Source: Azolla caroliniana
Lineage: Eukaryota > Polypodiophyta
Assembly: GCA_043228905.1 (NCBI GenBank)
Contig: JBHGNT010000011.1
Location: forward strand, 2,356,001-2,420,000
DNA length: 64,000 nt
Direction of reading: 5' to 3'
Shown here: positions 1 to 11,800 of the stretch, piece after piece
How positions within the stretch are numbered: the stretch's first letter is position 1
Layout of the letters: each line of letters opens with the position of its first letter
Made by a program: the position numbers and the translations under genes
Notes under the pieces: generated by a model
What the model was told of the DNA's origin: nothing
Databases searched by the model: none
Seen by the model: only the letters and a program-made list of their open reading frames with translations

Positions 1-774
1 CCTCAGGATTTGTCTTCTTGAATTCTTAATGATATGATTATGATCAGAGATAAACACTACAATGCAGATCTGAGACAACAAACATAAAACAGTGACACAC
101 GATTTATGTGGAAACCCTAAAATCAGGGAAAACCACGGGGCTCAAGGCGAGCTAGAAATTCCACTATGAATCAAGAGTACACAGACAGATTACAAAGCTC
201 CCTAGCTTGCTAGGGGAAAGCCTCAAAACAGAATGATGTGAAAACTAGAGAAAAGACAAAACTCACAATAGAACAATAGTGCATCAGAAATGACAATACC
301 GTATTCAGGAGCATAGGAACCACAGGTCGTTGTCTGAAACTATTTATAGGGTTTGGGACAGATTCCACAAAACGAAGTCTGCACACTCTTCTTTGCACTC
401 CCTCTCTCTCTATTGCACACTGTCTCTCTGTTCGACTCTCTTCACTCTATCTTCCTCACACACACAGTCTCAGCACTACCTTCTTTCTCCTTCCCTCTGT
501 CTTCTTCGCTCAGCTCACACGCTAAGATAATAATACGTTACCCTAACTTCTACATATATATATATATATATATATATCTACTAGTTGGCTGACTGGTCGG
601 TTCGACTGACTGACCCATAGTTCGACCTCTTGGGTTGATCCGACCGGTCGACCCTCACTTAGACCTTTCGGTTGAACCAACCGACTGATCCTCAAATCGG
701 CTGACTGGTCGATCCGACCATTCGGTCCTCATTCCAGCTGATCTCTCCCGTCAAGAGAGACCCAATACATAACA
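1..774 (-). repeat. copia-type LTR fragment (possibly a solo LTR)
   Basis: Read on the minus strand, the stretch starts with TGTTATGTATTGGG at 774 and contains the GTGG / TTTCCC / AGGGTTT / CCAC block (about 103-160) that is also present in the copia LTRs further right in this window. No coding sequence is visible. The other end lies at or beyond the window start, so solo LTR versus truncated element cannot be decided. A (TA)n tract lies at about 553-577, and 585-715 is made of degenerate GACTGGTCGG/GACCGGTCGA words. This is inferred from resemblance to the other LTRs. Confidence 0.5.
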
Positions 775-1847
775 CTTAAATTATCAATCTTTTCTCCCCT
801 TAGTTATCAACATCATATCCTCAATAATATTTTGCTTTACTACTTCAAAAGCTGTTCTAACAATGGAAATCGCAGCAATGTGGTCAAGCTTTCCTTTTTT
901 CAGTTATCAGGTTTCTGAGTCTCAATACTAATTTGCTTCACTATTTAGGAATCTGTACACACTGTTTGTACAGGTGCATTTCATGCTAATTACTTAGATA
1001 GCTTTGTTGATCATCATTTGCTTTTATTGAATGAGATAATGCTTCTAATTGTATTCAGTGCCTGGTGCATCATGGTTACAACTACGTAGGAACAGGATGT
1101 GTTTGTAATATGCTTATACTTGACCATCACCTACACAAATTTGTGTAGGAACATGGATGTGTTTGTAACATGAGTATTCCTGAAGGAATACTCATGTTAC
1201 CATCACCTACAAAAGATGGTAACATGAGTATTCCTTCATTTATCTCTTCTGGACACAATCAGATTACATAATGCACATAGAAGAAGGATAGGGCCACATG
1301 GAATAAATACAATGTTGCAATAAGCATGGTCATAAGCAAAGAAATAATTTCCATCATGGGTTCACAGGTTTGATAAAATAAATAAATTCATGAGGCAAGA
1401 TTCCTCAATTAGTTGATTAGAAATCCTGCTCAAGTAACTCATTTCTGACATAAATTGAATACTTGTGCTATGTGAAATATATTTACTCTGCTGTTTTGCA
1501 GGTTGTAAGATCCATGATTAGGATCATTTAAATTTCACATATTCATTAGTTTGTGCAAGTATTATTAAGAAATTTGAGTATTTTCTGTGTTCATCATTGA
1601 CTTACTGGCTGTGGCTACTACTAAGATTGTCTTAGGTTATTCAATTTAGCCTTACTGCAAACTCATCTTTAATTTGAACTTTTATGTTTTCTGGTTTTAG
1701 TGAGAATTAGAGAGAACTGGTACATAGATATCAACTCATAACTACTGCACCTAAAAAACTTTTGTATGAAATCTGTAACAATAAAGCTTTCATAACATAT
1801 CATGTATCCTAAATTTTGAATGTAACCATGTTTGGAGAATAATATAG
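775..1847. other. region upstream of the epimerase exons; no gene resolved
   Basis: AT-rich sequence. The 5' exon(s) of the epimerase gene should lie here. A candidate ATG at 864 opens a short reading frame and is followed by a GT at the end of TTATCAG, but its phase does not match the first recognisable exon, which needs two carried bases. Short foldback DNA fills 1060-1240. I cannot place the promoter. Confidence 0.4.
1060..1240. repeat. foldback / MITE-like palindromes
   Basis: Two palindromes are visible. CCTACACAAATTTGTGTAGG is perfect (about 1130-1149). The second has 17-base arms at 1165-1181 and 1184-1200 separated by only two bases. Part of the arm (GTAACATGAGTATTCC) recurs once more near 1219-1234. 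It looks like a decayed foldback transposon or a snap-back duplication. Confidence 0.6.
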
Positions 1848-4306
1848 GGTCATAGACGCTCTTCAAGCCCAAGTGAATACTGAAGGTGTCAAATTTGAGA
1901 GTGGAGAAGGAGGTCTTCCAAAAATAGTGCTCACAGATGCAACTGGCAGGTATGAGAATTAAATTAACTACTTGCTCAATAAGGTGGTTTGTGTTGACAA
2001 AACCTTTTTTCCTTATAGTCAGGCTGAGGTGTATACATTTGGAGCTTGTGTGACTTCTTGGAAGCTGCCAAATGGCAAGGATCTCCTTTTTGTTAGGCCA
2101 GATGCGGTATTTAATGGACAAAAACCTATAAGGTATGTATGTATGCACAGCGTTTGTTCTATATTTATCTCTTCGTTTAACTTGTCTAGCCCAGAGGAGT
2201 TGACTGGTATCAAATTTATGTGCATTTGGGTGATCATATCAAATTTAGATATATTCTGTACATTTACAAATATTCAGAACAGGCTGTAGCTTCGCATAGA
2301 TTAAGAAATAGATGATGACATTCGGGTCTCTTTTCATTGTATTTAAATTGCAGAAATAGATTAAGAAAGAAGCAGCAATCATGAGGCACAATGTAAACTT
2401 TTTGACACTTTGAATCAATGCCCATAGCTGCAGAAAACATTTCTTCTTTTAATATCTAGCTGTCAAGGGATAGCTGTAATAATAATAATAATCTGCTATG
2501 TTCTTTGGAAAGTTTTCTGGATACTGTGTTTTTTCTACTTCTCACTCGCTGTGGATAAACCCTAAAGTAAATGTCTTCAGAAAATAAACACTCACACAAA
2601 GAAAAAGAGATGTCTGGTATACATAAAGGGTGTGAAAAAAGCAGATTATAAAATGCTCATAATGAAGGTATTTTATTTCTGGCTACTTGTTCCGACTTGA
2701 CACATTCATGCATGCATATTGAGGTAAAATTAATCATAGAGGGACATTGATGTATTAGTCGTAAATAAAGGAAACTCCATTGACATGCTTCCTTAATGAA
2801 TGCAGTGGAGGAATTCCTCATTGCTTTCCACAGTTTGGACCAGGAGCCATACAACAGGTAGTTTTTTTCACTTATATAATTTCATCTTGCATGAAACTAT
2901 CATTTAAATGATTCTAATTTGTTGTCTCAATTGACAGCATGGATTTGCGCGAAATTCAGCGTGGTCTTTTGCAAGCTCTGAGAACATTGAAGGGAGTCCA
3001 TCTGTTGTGTTTGAGCTCAAGGACAATGACTACACAAGGGGGATTTGGAACAATAGTTTTTGTGCAACCTATAAGGTTCATGTCATTCTGGATTGGTTTT
3101 GCATCTTCGTTTGACTTTGTTTTTGTATTTATATGATAGCCTTTTTTTTCCATCTATCTGTATTATACTATCGTCCACTTTACATGTTGCAGGTTTTTCT
3201 TCAGCCAACCAAATTATCCACTACACTCATTGTTGAAAATACGGATGAAAAGCCTTTCTCCTTCACAACCGCATTGCACACATATTTTAGGGTAAAAAAA
3301 CGAAATGATATGGTGCATAGGCCTGAGAAGTTGTTTAGCATTTATTTTCTTCTATCAAATGTATAGCATGTAGTTCTTGATTATTCCATTCCTATGTTGA
3401 TCCATTCTCTTATAGTTTGCAGTATATTCTGCTAAATACTTTTATTCTACATTACAATGTAGGCATCGATTACAGAGACTTTGGTAAAGGGTCTGAAAGG
3501 ATGCGTGACCTTAAACAAGAATCCAGATCCAAATAATCCTGTTCAAGGCGTAGAAGATAGGTAATTGTAACTTTTTGCACTTGGTGGATTAGGTTTTAAG
3601 GTGCAACAAACTATCTGAAATCTGAATGTATTTTAATGCTAGAGATTAAACTGTTACAATCTAGAAATATGTTTTCTTTACAATTTGCTGATGCATTTTT
3701 TTGTTTCAATAGGGAGGAAGTGGATTTCCCAGGATTTGTCGATTGTATATATTATGGTGCTCCGCAAGAACTGTTTCTTATAAACGGTCTAGGAGAAACT
3801 ATCTCAATTTCCAACAAAAAGTGAGCTTTTTCTTCCTTTTCACAAGGTCGTTCGTCTCTGGATATGCATACATGCATGCATGCATGCTGAAGCTCATGTT
3901 TACGTTTACAATGCATATAGCTGGTCAGATGCAGTTCTTTGGAATCCCCATCTGAATTCTCCCGACTCTTATAAGAACTTCGTATGTGTTGAGAACGGAC
4001 AGGTAAAAATAACATTGTTTTAAGAATTTCTTTTGATCAGAATTTCACTCACTATTTACATTCAGTACACTTTCACTTAAGAATTCAGATTTGCAGGGGA
4101 AAACTATTTAAATAGAAATAGAAATAGAAATAGAAATATATATATATTACACCTTTGTTGAACTTGGTAGTATATTAAACCTTAAAAATAAAAATCTCTG
4201 ATGCAATGTTTTCTATCATGTTTATGAAACAACAAAGATCAACCACCCCATAACGCTTCAGCCCGGAGAGAAGTGGGAGGCTGAACAAGTTCTGAGCATT
4301 TGCTGA
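1848..4306 (+). CDS. glucose-6-phosphate 1-epimerase-like protein (aldose 1-epimerase family), nine exons, 5' exon missing
   Basis: Enzymes of this family interconvert the alpha and beta anomers of hexose 6-phosphates. Exons with GT/AG borders are 1848-1949, 2019-2132, 2806-2857, 2938-3075, 3193-3291, 3463-3560, 3713-3820, 3921-4002 and 4238-4306 (TGA), and all phases join. Family landmarks in order: GKDLLFVRPDAVFN, SGGIPHCFPQFGP, HGFARN (candidate catalytic His), ELKDNDYTRGIWNN, KPFSFTTALHTYFR, GLKGC, FPGFVDCIYYGAP, WSDAVLWNPH, FVCVENGQ (candidate catalytic Glu), and the end LQPGEKWEAEQVLSIC. This matches the plant 'putative glucose-6-phosphate 1-epimerase' group (At5g66530-like, from memory). 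The first exon, with any transit peptide, was not found, so the compartment is unknown. No stop or frameshift is seen in the nine exons. Confidence 0.88.
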
Positions 4307-5757
4307 TAAGACAGGTAATTATTGAAAGCTATGACCCCTAGCTCTACTTTACTATATACTATTAATTGCTATTGATGGGGCTATTATGTTTGTTCAATCT
4401 AAGACATTACATGCCTTTGTCTTCAGATGCAACACCCAATTGATGAAGATATAATTTTGCTGTTATATCATTACATCAACTGATATATAGTGTAATATGC
4501 CTAGATGTTTTGGCTATGGTTGTATAAACTTGTCTTGTTACTTCAATTAAGAAATTTTGTACACAGCCATTGGATAGTGTTTTGATAAAATCCTTAAAAC
4601 AAATCAATAAAACGCTCTCTGAAAGTAGCGAAGGACAGTGTTCATCTTGGTTTGGATTATGTCTCCTCAAGAGGTAGTTACTGTTGATGGTATTCATTGA
4701 GGTAAGTCTTTTGATGAAGCTACTACTAATGGATCTAAATACAAGATGAGCCTTCTTTTAGAATACTTTGCTTCAAGAAACAAAGGAATGAGGAAATGGA
4801 TAAATAATGCAAGTCAATGGCCCTTTTTGACGACCTAATAAGGTCCATGCCACCAATAGCATCTGGTCCAATAAATTTGTAAACGTGGCGACTTTGTTGA
4901 AGTGTTACAATAAATATGTGCTCTTTTTAACTTCCAAGGACCGTTGATGCCAAAATCACTTTCTCTACTCTTAGCATTGTCACATTTTCCATTAGTTGAA
5001 GTATTTTCTTTGTATTTGAGCATTGGAACACCACAATCTGACTTCCTTTATATTATGCGTAATGATACCAGATCATATAGACGAGTGGGATATAGACAAT
5101 CGATATGGAGATTAATGCATACATGTATCATATTCTTTGAATTATTTCCCAAATTAAACTCCAATGTTATTAATTCAAATGATATGCTTACCCACTAGAT
5201 TTGACTACCATCATCATTAGAACAGAAACCAAGTAGCCTCTATATAACAAACATTTAAACACAATGCACTTGTCTTAAAAAAGTGCACAGTAAAACATGA
5301 CTGGATAATTATGTTTACAATATAAGCTCATGCAAAAATTTTGAGGTCCTTGTGAAGGAATTCCTTGAGACGTTTATTGATTTATGTGGTCACAGCATGA
5401 ATCATGAAGCTTGAGTGGCAACATTTTGCAAATGGTTATCCAACATAATTGCATGCATTTACATATATAATCAAAACCTTTACATGCTAGACGATGCACA
5501 ACATAAAACACTATTGTATTTTTGACGCCTTAAAAAGTGTTACAATGTGGAGAGGGTGGATTATACGACAATGGAATAATGTGGCAACGAGTTGAAGGTT
5601 TAGTAGTTACATGTATGAAATTTAACTAAATGTTGACAAAACTAGACAATGTAGCCCTTCATACAAGGTTACATTAGTGGTTCAAATGCAAAGAAACTTG
5701 ACCTATTTAACCTAGCCATAATACTAAATTCTTTGTAACCATGGTTAAACATCCTCT
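4307..5757. other. intergenic, no feature recognised
   Basis: AT-rich sequence between two converging genes. The 3' UTR of the epimerase gene must start here. Short open frames exist, but none shows a domain or a splice pattern that I can support. Confidence 0.5.
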
Positions 5758-6507
5758 CTAGGGATTAGGGGTAGGGGTAGGGTTAAGATTAAGGTTACCT
5801 AAGGCTCCAAAGCAAGTGATAAGTGTGGGGAGATCAATGGGGGAGAAAGATGTGCAAGGGCCAAGGCTATGGAGAGGTCCTCCACGAGAAGCATAGCAAA
5901 GGGCAGTTGCCAAGAGGCCAGTCCAAGGGAGCTTATTCACACACTTTTGTAATGTAGGAGCCAATCTCTTGTTGTTATTACTTGGGTACCTTCCTTTTCC
6001 TTTGTTATGTCTCCTTTTCTTCTTATCCTTCTTCAATGGATATGGCAACTCATCCCCTCCTCCCTCCTCTTGCGTTAACTCATCTTTACCTCCACCCACT
6101 TTATTTTGGTCCATCACACTTAATCCATTTCCACTTTCTTCCATTAATAACTGCATGAAAGGGCCCCATAGCTCATTGAAAGAGGGGTTCTCTAATGTGA
6201 TTGCATAGTAACATCCCCCCCTATGTGGAGCTTTCCATGGCCCTTTGAGAGCAAATTGAAGCTGGGTACTGTTATTAATGGGGCCATCTTGCAAGATAGA
6301 AGCTTTTAGCTCTACATTTGGAGGGATGGAGTTGCCCTTGTGGAGTGAATCGAATCGAATCTTCCAAGACTGGCTATGGTTATATGAGGATGGGGTGTGA
6401 CTACTAGTAGGAACCCATATTGCATGAGAGCTCTTATCTTGATGCCCTGCAATGGAGAGAAGCTCAATGGCATAAGAACATGGGATACCAAGCTCTACCT
6501 GTGGTTG

Positions 6508-6538
<31 letters not shown>

Positions 6539-7026
6539 GTAGTTGTTGTGGTACTAGAAGAAAGAGGGGAAAGACAACCTCTTCCATAGCAATGAAGGCG
6601 GCCATTCCAACCCCATATATTAGAGGTGAGATTAGTGGTGGAATTGGAGGAAGACCCCCCATTTTTAGAGGTCATATTGGAAGAATTGGAGGTGGAGGAC
6701 TTGCCATCTTTAGAGGTCTGATTATAGGAATCAAGGAAAGACCCACTACCATTCGAGGTCAGATTAAAGGGAATTGGTAATGACCCACTACTGTTTTTGG
6801 AGGTCTGATTTAAGGGATTAGATGAAGAAGGCCCAGTACCTTTGGAGCTGCTATTTAAGGAATTAGAGCAAGATCCGTTGACAATGGGGGCCTTATTGAG
6901 GTCATCTGGCTGTTGGGTGCAGACGGGAGTTGGAGTTAGGGCTTGAGCAACAGAGAGGAAAGAAAGGGAAGGTGTGATAATGAGGAGGAAGAAGGGTACA
7001 ATTAGAGAAGAGTAGAGAATTGCCAT
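5758..7026 (-). CDS. secreted Asn/Ser-rich protein of unknown function, 422 aa
   Basis: I do not recognise the family. The ATG at 7026 opens a signal peptide (hydrophobic residues about 3-29, ending SVAQA), which points to the secretory pathway. Residues about 50-140 are low complexity with a loose repeat around N-x-T-S-K/N and many N-glycosylation sequons. A Ser/Thr homopolymer stretch follows (about 155-175), then a compact part (about 178-290) with short motifs such as ELGIPCSYAIELL, LKGPWKAPHRGGCYY and FNELWGPFMQLL. After a Lys/Arg-rich hinge (KKDKKKRRHNKGKGR) comes a Cys-containing C-terminal part (LPWTGLLATALCYASRGG) and a Pro-rich end. The frame is open without introns, and a TATA box lies 46 bases upstream of the ATG. 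Intact-looking and single-exon; function left open. Confidence 0.7.
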
Positions 7027-7071
7027 TGATTCTGATCGGATATGGTAAAAGCAAGATGAATGCGAGTTCCC

Positions 7072-7079
7072 AATTTATA
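7072..7079 (-). promoter_or_regulatory. TATA box of the 422-aa gene
   Basis: Read on minus, TATAAATT lies 46 bases before the ATG at 7026. That leaves room for a short 5' UTR. A (TC)20 tract lies just upstream. Confidence 0.55.
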
Positions 7080-7096
7080 GAAAGTAGCATAGAGTT

Positions 7097-7100
<4 letters not shown>

Positions 7101-7140
<40 letters not shown>
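7101..7140. repeat. (TC)20 microsatellite
   Basis: A perfect dinucleotide run upstream of the TATA box of the 422-aa gene. On the gene's strand it reads (GA)n, a common plant core-promoter neighbour, but that role is only inference. Confidence 0.9.
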
Positions 7141-7144
<4 letters not shown>

Positions 7145-7420
7145 ATCTTTAGCTTCATCGTCATCTTCATCAGAGTCATGTGCAGGCTATGGAAGGGGAG
7201 GAGGAGCTTGAGGACGCTCTTTGAAGGTCACGGACCTCAGTTCCTTGCAAACGTTCATGTGCCTGAATGTGATGAAATCAATCTCAGAAAAAGCAAAAGA
7301 GAAGCAGAGCATTCAGAGCAGTTATTGCGATTGAGCGTCGTCGGAAGCAAGAAAGAAGGAGTTATTAGTTTCTTGAGAGAGTGCAGGAAAATAAAAAAAA
7401 ACAAGAAAGAAACACAGGAG

Positions 7421-7424
7421 AAAA
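7421..7424 (-). terminator. Pol III terminator of tRNA-Phe
   Basis: On minus the tRNA 3' end is followed by TTTCTG and then TTTT, six bases past the tRNA end, which is the usual RNA polymerase III stop. A longer T run lies further on. Confidence 0.6.
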
Positions 7425-7430
7425 CAGAAA

Positions 7431-7455
7431 TGCGGTGAGCGTGGATCGAACACGC

Positions 7456-7498
<43 letters not shown>

Positions 7499-7503
7499 CC
7501 CGC
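7431..7503 (-). tRNA. tRNA-Phe (anticodon GAA)
   Basis: A 73-base cloverleaf on minus, from GCGGGGA at 7503 to the discriminator A at 7431. The D-arm contains AGCTCAGTTGGGAGAGC. The anticodon stem TCAGA/TCTGA closes the loop CTGAAGA with GAA. The T-arm is GCGTG TTCGATC CACGC. Internal A and B boxes are intact and there is no intron. The acceptor stem has one G-A mismatch (fifth pair), which I recall as normal for plant nuclear tRNA-Phe. Very likely functional. Confidence 0.95.
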
Positions 7504-7679
7504 ATTTACATCATATTCAGCTACTGTAGCTAATCAAATAGCAAAATTATCTGAAAATTCTGCTTTAAATTTGTCTTTCCATATAAAGACTTAAATCGAT
7601 AATCGATTCATAAGGTGCTCCGCAGTCCACTTTAATGAATTCCAGATACACCTTTAGCCAATCAGTACTTAGGAAGGTC

Positions 7680-7890
7680 AGACATATGAAACCCTAAACC
7701 TTCATATCCCCAAGAATAACAATCGTTAAGTGACATATGAAACCCTAAACCTTCATATCCCCAAGAATAACAATCGTTTAAGTGACATATGAAACCCTAA
7801 ACATTCATATCCCCAAGAATAACAATCGTTTAAGTGACATATAAAACCCTAAAATCTAAACCTTCATATTTCTAAGAATAATAACAATTG
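7680..7890. repeat. 51-52 bp tandem repeat, four units, with telo-boxes
   Basis: Units start near 7680, 7731, 7783 and 7835. Each holds GACATATGAAACCCTAAAC, CTTCATATCCCCAAG and AACAATCGTTTAAGT. Three units are nearly identical and the fourth is diverged with a small insertion. Every unit includes ACCCTAAA, the plant telomere/telo-box word. The array sits 180-390 bp upstream of the tRNA-Phe 5' end. Confidence 0.85.
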
Positions 7891-8844
7891 TACCTTGTAA
7901 GTGACCAATAATAATAAAAAATTGAGGGGTGCTACAGTATGTGCTTGGGGTACAGTTTACACTCGACCATAGCAATCATTTCCATGCCACACTTGTTGAA
8001 GGCCAAGGCATCATCATTTGAATAAAATATCTTTGCCTATTTTTCCTAGTCTTGAAAACTTGCTAGCTTTTTTGGTTGTACTTTCCCTTGATCTTGAACA
8101 GATTCAATCATATATACATTGAATCAATGTTGTAAAATATGGATACGCATTACCCATGTTAAGATTCAATCATATACATTGAATCAATGTTGTAAAATAT
8201 GAAAACACAGAATGTGGGCTTCTTCCCACACTTCAACTACAGTTAATTAATGGCACTCGAAGATCACAGTTATATCGATTCTCCTTGCTCCTATCATGTT
8301 TCAAACAAAATTCTATCCTTATGTTCTCATACATTATCCACTAATAACCACAGCTTTTCCCAGATGAAAGCTGCACTCACATCACAACTTCATTTGTTCT
8401 CATTGCCTTCTCCACTAATCTCACTTCGAGAACTGGTGGAACCTTTTGTTTGAGCTTGAATCAATCAAATTTTTGTTTTTAATCAATCAGCCTAACAAAC
8501 CTATTGTTTGCCATAGATGGTGAAAGTCCAATTGAATTTAATTTTTAATTGATTAGTCTACATCCTATTGTTTGGCATAGATAGTAAAGTGCTAATAGCA
8601 GTTTTTCCCAAACAGAATTAATGGTATATGTATAATATATACATTTACAAATAGGATAAGCATATATCTATAAACAAAGCTTTACAACATTTAAAGAGAA
8701 TGCAAAAACATATATATTAAGTATCAAGTGAACAAAGACACTCAGTTTTTTCCCCAAAACAGACAATTTACCAACAAATCATTAGAATTTCTGCCAGCAT
8801 CCATGGTCTCGATGCTGCTTTAACAATCACATTTCTGATAATAT
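7891..8844. other. intergenic with a short direct duplication
   Basis: Contains a near-perfect duplication of about 50 bases (about 8102-8147 and 8163-8207) with the core TTGAATCAATGTTGTAAAAT. The 3' UTR of AKR2 probably ends in the right part. No gene seen. Confidence 0.5.
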
Positions 8845-11800
8845 TCATAGGAAAGCATCCTTCTCGAGTAGCTTCAATACTTCAGTTTGTTCATTCAGCT
8901 TTGCGACATCAATAGGAGTCTTACCATCCATATTTTGTAGAGTCCTGTAGGAAACAAATGTGTAAGCATATATATCATCAGCAAATGAAACACTTCAATC
9001 AATACGTAAATATATAACGTACTGATGAAGCTAATGTAACTTCTTCTCACAAGGACAATGAGGCGACCGAAAAATCACAAGTATCTCCTTTTTTATATAC
9101 AGTAGAGGGAAAAAATCTGAAATATGCTACAATGCTTTTGTTTCGTTACACAAATTTCTCCAAGTTTCATTTTCCACCAAATGTCCTTAGTCAATCACTC
9201 CCTAGAAGAGCAATTATACACGCTATTTGAGCAAATTATACGGGTTAATTCATCTTGCCTTACCAATTTTATGTGTCATTTGAGTAAAAATGTATGGTCC
9301 ATTCATCTCCGGGGGTGGGGGGGGGGGGGGGGGGGCAGGGATATTTTTAAAAAAAACTCCAGTATTTCGGAGTTTACCATATAATAAAAAATCGATATCA
9401 AAACATAGTGATACAAACTAGCAGAGAGACAAAGTAATCAGTAAAAAACCAAAGAGCACTTACACAGCAGCACCATTCGCCAATAAGAGTTCCACGCATT
9501 CCTTTTTCCCATATCCAGCTGCATAATGGAGAGCTGTATTGTTGTTTTTATCCAGAGCATCCACAGTTGCTCTCGCTTCCAATAGTGCCTCAGCACACTT
9601 CACCTATTGATCCATAAAAAAAAATTTGTTTCAGTTAAAGGATCAAATTTATTGCGAAATACTCTCAGGTTTTCACTTTTCAAATAGAGAGAATCATACT
9701 CTTGTTACAGTAAAAGAGTCAAGTTTATTGCTCCAATTTTATAAGACAAAAATACTGTAATTTATTATTCTAAACCCAAAAACAAATATTTGAAGCCAGA
9801 TCACCTCTCCATAACCGCAGGAAAAATGTAATGCAGTCCTGCCTTCAGAATCCTTTTGATCTTTGTCTACCCCTTCAGAAAGCAAAGCTTTCAACGCCTG
9901 TAGCATAGTAATTAATAGTCAAGGGTGTGCAATCCGAAGCAACATCTGTAAAACATTGTGTTCATCAACACAGGTTTAAAGGCCCACATCCATAATCAAA
10001 TGCTTCATAGTACCTAAGATATAGTATTCGATGGAAAACAGCATTATATCTTAGTGTCAGAGTTATGAAATGTCAGTTAGTGCAGAGCTATGAATGTAAC
10101 ACAGTATTATAGCAATCGCAAATAACTTGATCAGGTCAACTCCTCTAAACTGCAAGCAATATGATCACATGTCCAAGTGTTCTACACTGCATATGACCAT
10201 ATAATATATAGCTCAAACACTCAGTCTCATCCCTAACCTGGTTTGGTACTAATGCACCATAAAATATATAAAGAAAAACGTTACCACACATTCTACCAAC
10301 TTTGAAGTATGCAATAAAAGCATTAGTGCATTCATCATAGGGAATGTTAATTCCATGTAAACATGAAATACATTTCACAGACTGTTCAAACAATTAATGT
10401 ATAAAAACTGTATAACATGATCACTAACAAAATCAGCACAATCCACTGAGTATTGGCAGATAAAATACATAAACAACAGAGACACATGCTGAAATTTATT
10501 ACAGTAAAGAACAGGTAATAATTATCGTCAGGCAAACTATACATAACAAACACCTAGCAGATGCATGGAATGATAAATAAAATGGTCAAGGAAAAAACCT
10601 CCACATCACCAACACTTGCTGCGAAATGAATAGTCAGTTCATCCTCTTCATCCCCAGTCTCTTCCTGTGCTTTAGCATCTCCAGGTTCAGCATCTCCAGG
10701 TTCAGTGTTAAATGGCATCCCTGGTGGAAGTGCAAATCCTATGACATCACTGAGCTTACTCAGCACCTCTGGATCATTCCAATACCTGCAATAACAGAAA
10801 ACAGATAGAATCATGCATGCTCTCCAGAGTTCTAGCAAGAAATCTAATCTCACGACCGATAAACATGAGTACAAAAAATTACTGGTTTGCATATGCATTG
10901 TTATAAGAATGAAAGATTCAGCATTAAATATCGGTTTTCCTTGAACAATATTACGTTATCTACTTTGTTGAATAAATTTTTTGTACACCTACTTTAGTTA
11001 TGTTCCTTTAAATTGTCATGGTAATAAAACATTGGCCTTAAGCATTGTTCTATTTAAATGTTATAAGGTTATTCACTTTAAATATTACGTTATCTACTTC
11101 GTTAAATAAATTTTTTGTACACCTACTTTAGTTATGTTCCTTTAAGTTGTCATGGTAATAAAACATTGGCCTTAAGCATTGTTCTATTTAAATGTTATAA
11201 GGTTATTCACTTTAATCTTTATCTCTTTTAACGTATCAATGACTATCAGCTTTCTAAGTTTGTCATTTCATTAATTGCTTAGATGAATCCTTTGAAACAG
11301 TTCCCAAATGCTGACAAAATTAAGTTACAAGATGGTTTATGTCTTACTTCATCATTGCTGATGGTCCTTCTTTCTCAATCTCTTCCAAGATGGGCTTCAA
11401 CTCGGGGTCGTTTTGAATTTCTGCCATCTTAGATTCTAATTGCTCTTTCCGAGAAGGATTTGTTAGACTTTCGATCATGCCAGACATAGAAGGATCCTGA
11501 GGAACAAATCAATTTGCCCGTTGCATCCAAAGAAAACATTGAATTAGTACAAATTACAATGAACTGCAAGGACCACCGTAGACACATCAATAGCTTGCCC
11601 ACCCGCATGAGAGCGCTGCCTAGCTTTTCTGCCATGGACATAAACTGAGGATTTTGCATTACTTGTTGCATGGCAGTATAGTATTCCTGTGTATCTAGTT
11701 GGGGAATGCCATCTCCCGTGGTCTGTACACTGCGTTGGAACTGTTCAGCCATGCTGCTAAAAGTTGGATCCTTCGCAATCTGCTCTGCAAGGTCCTTAAT

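Noticed and set aside
6397-6780. Arg-rich open frame on + over the unknown secreted gene
   Set aside because: It is the antisense of the Ser-homopolymer and Asn-rich codons of the minus-strand gene.
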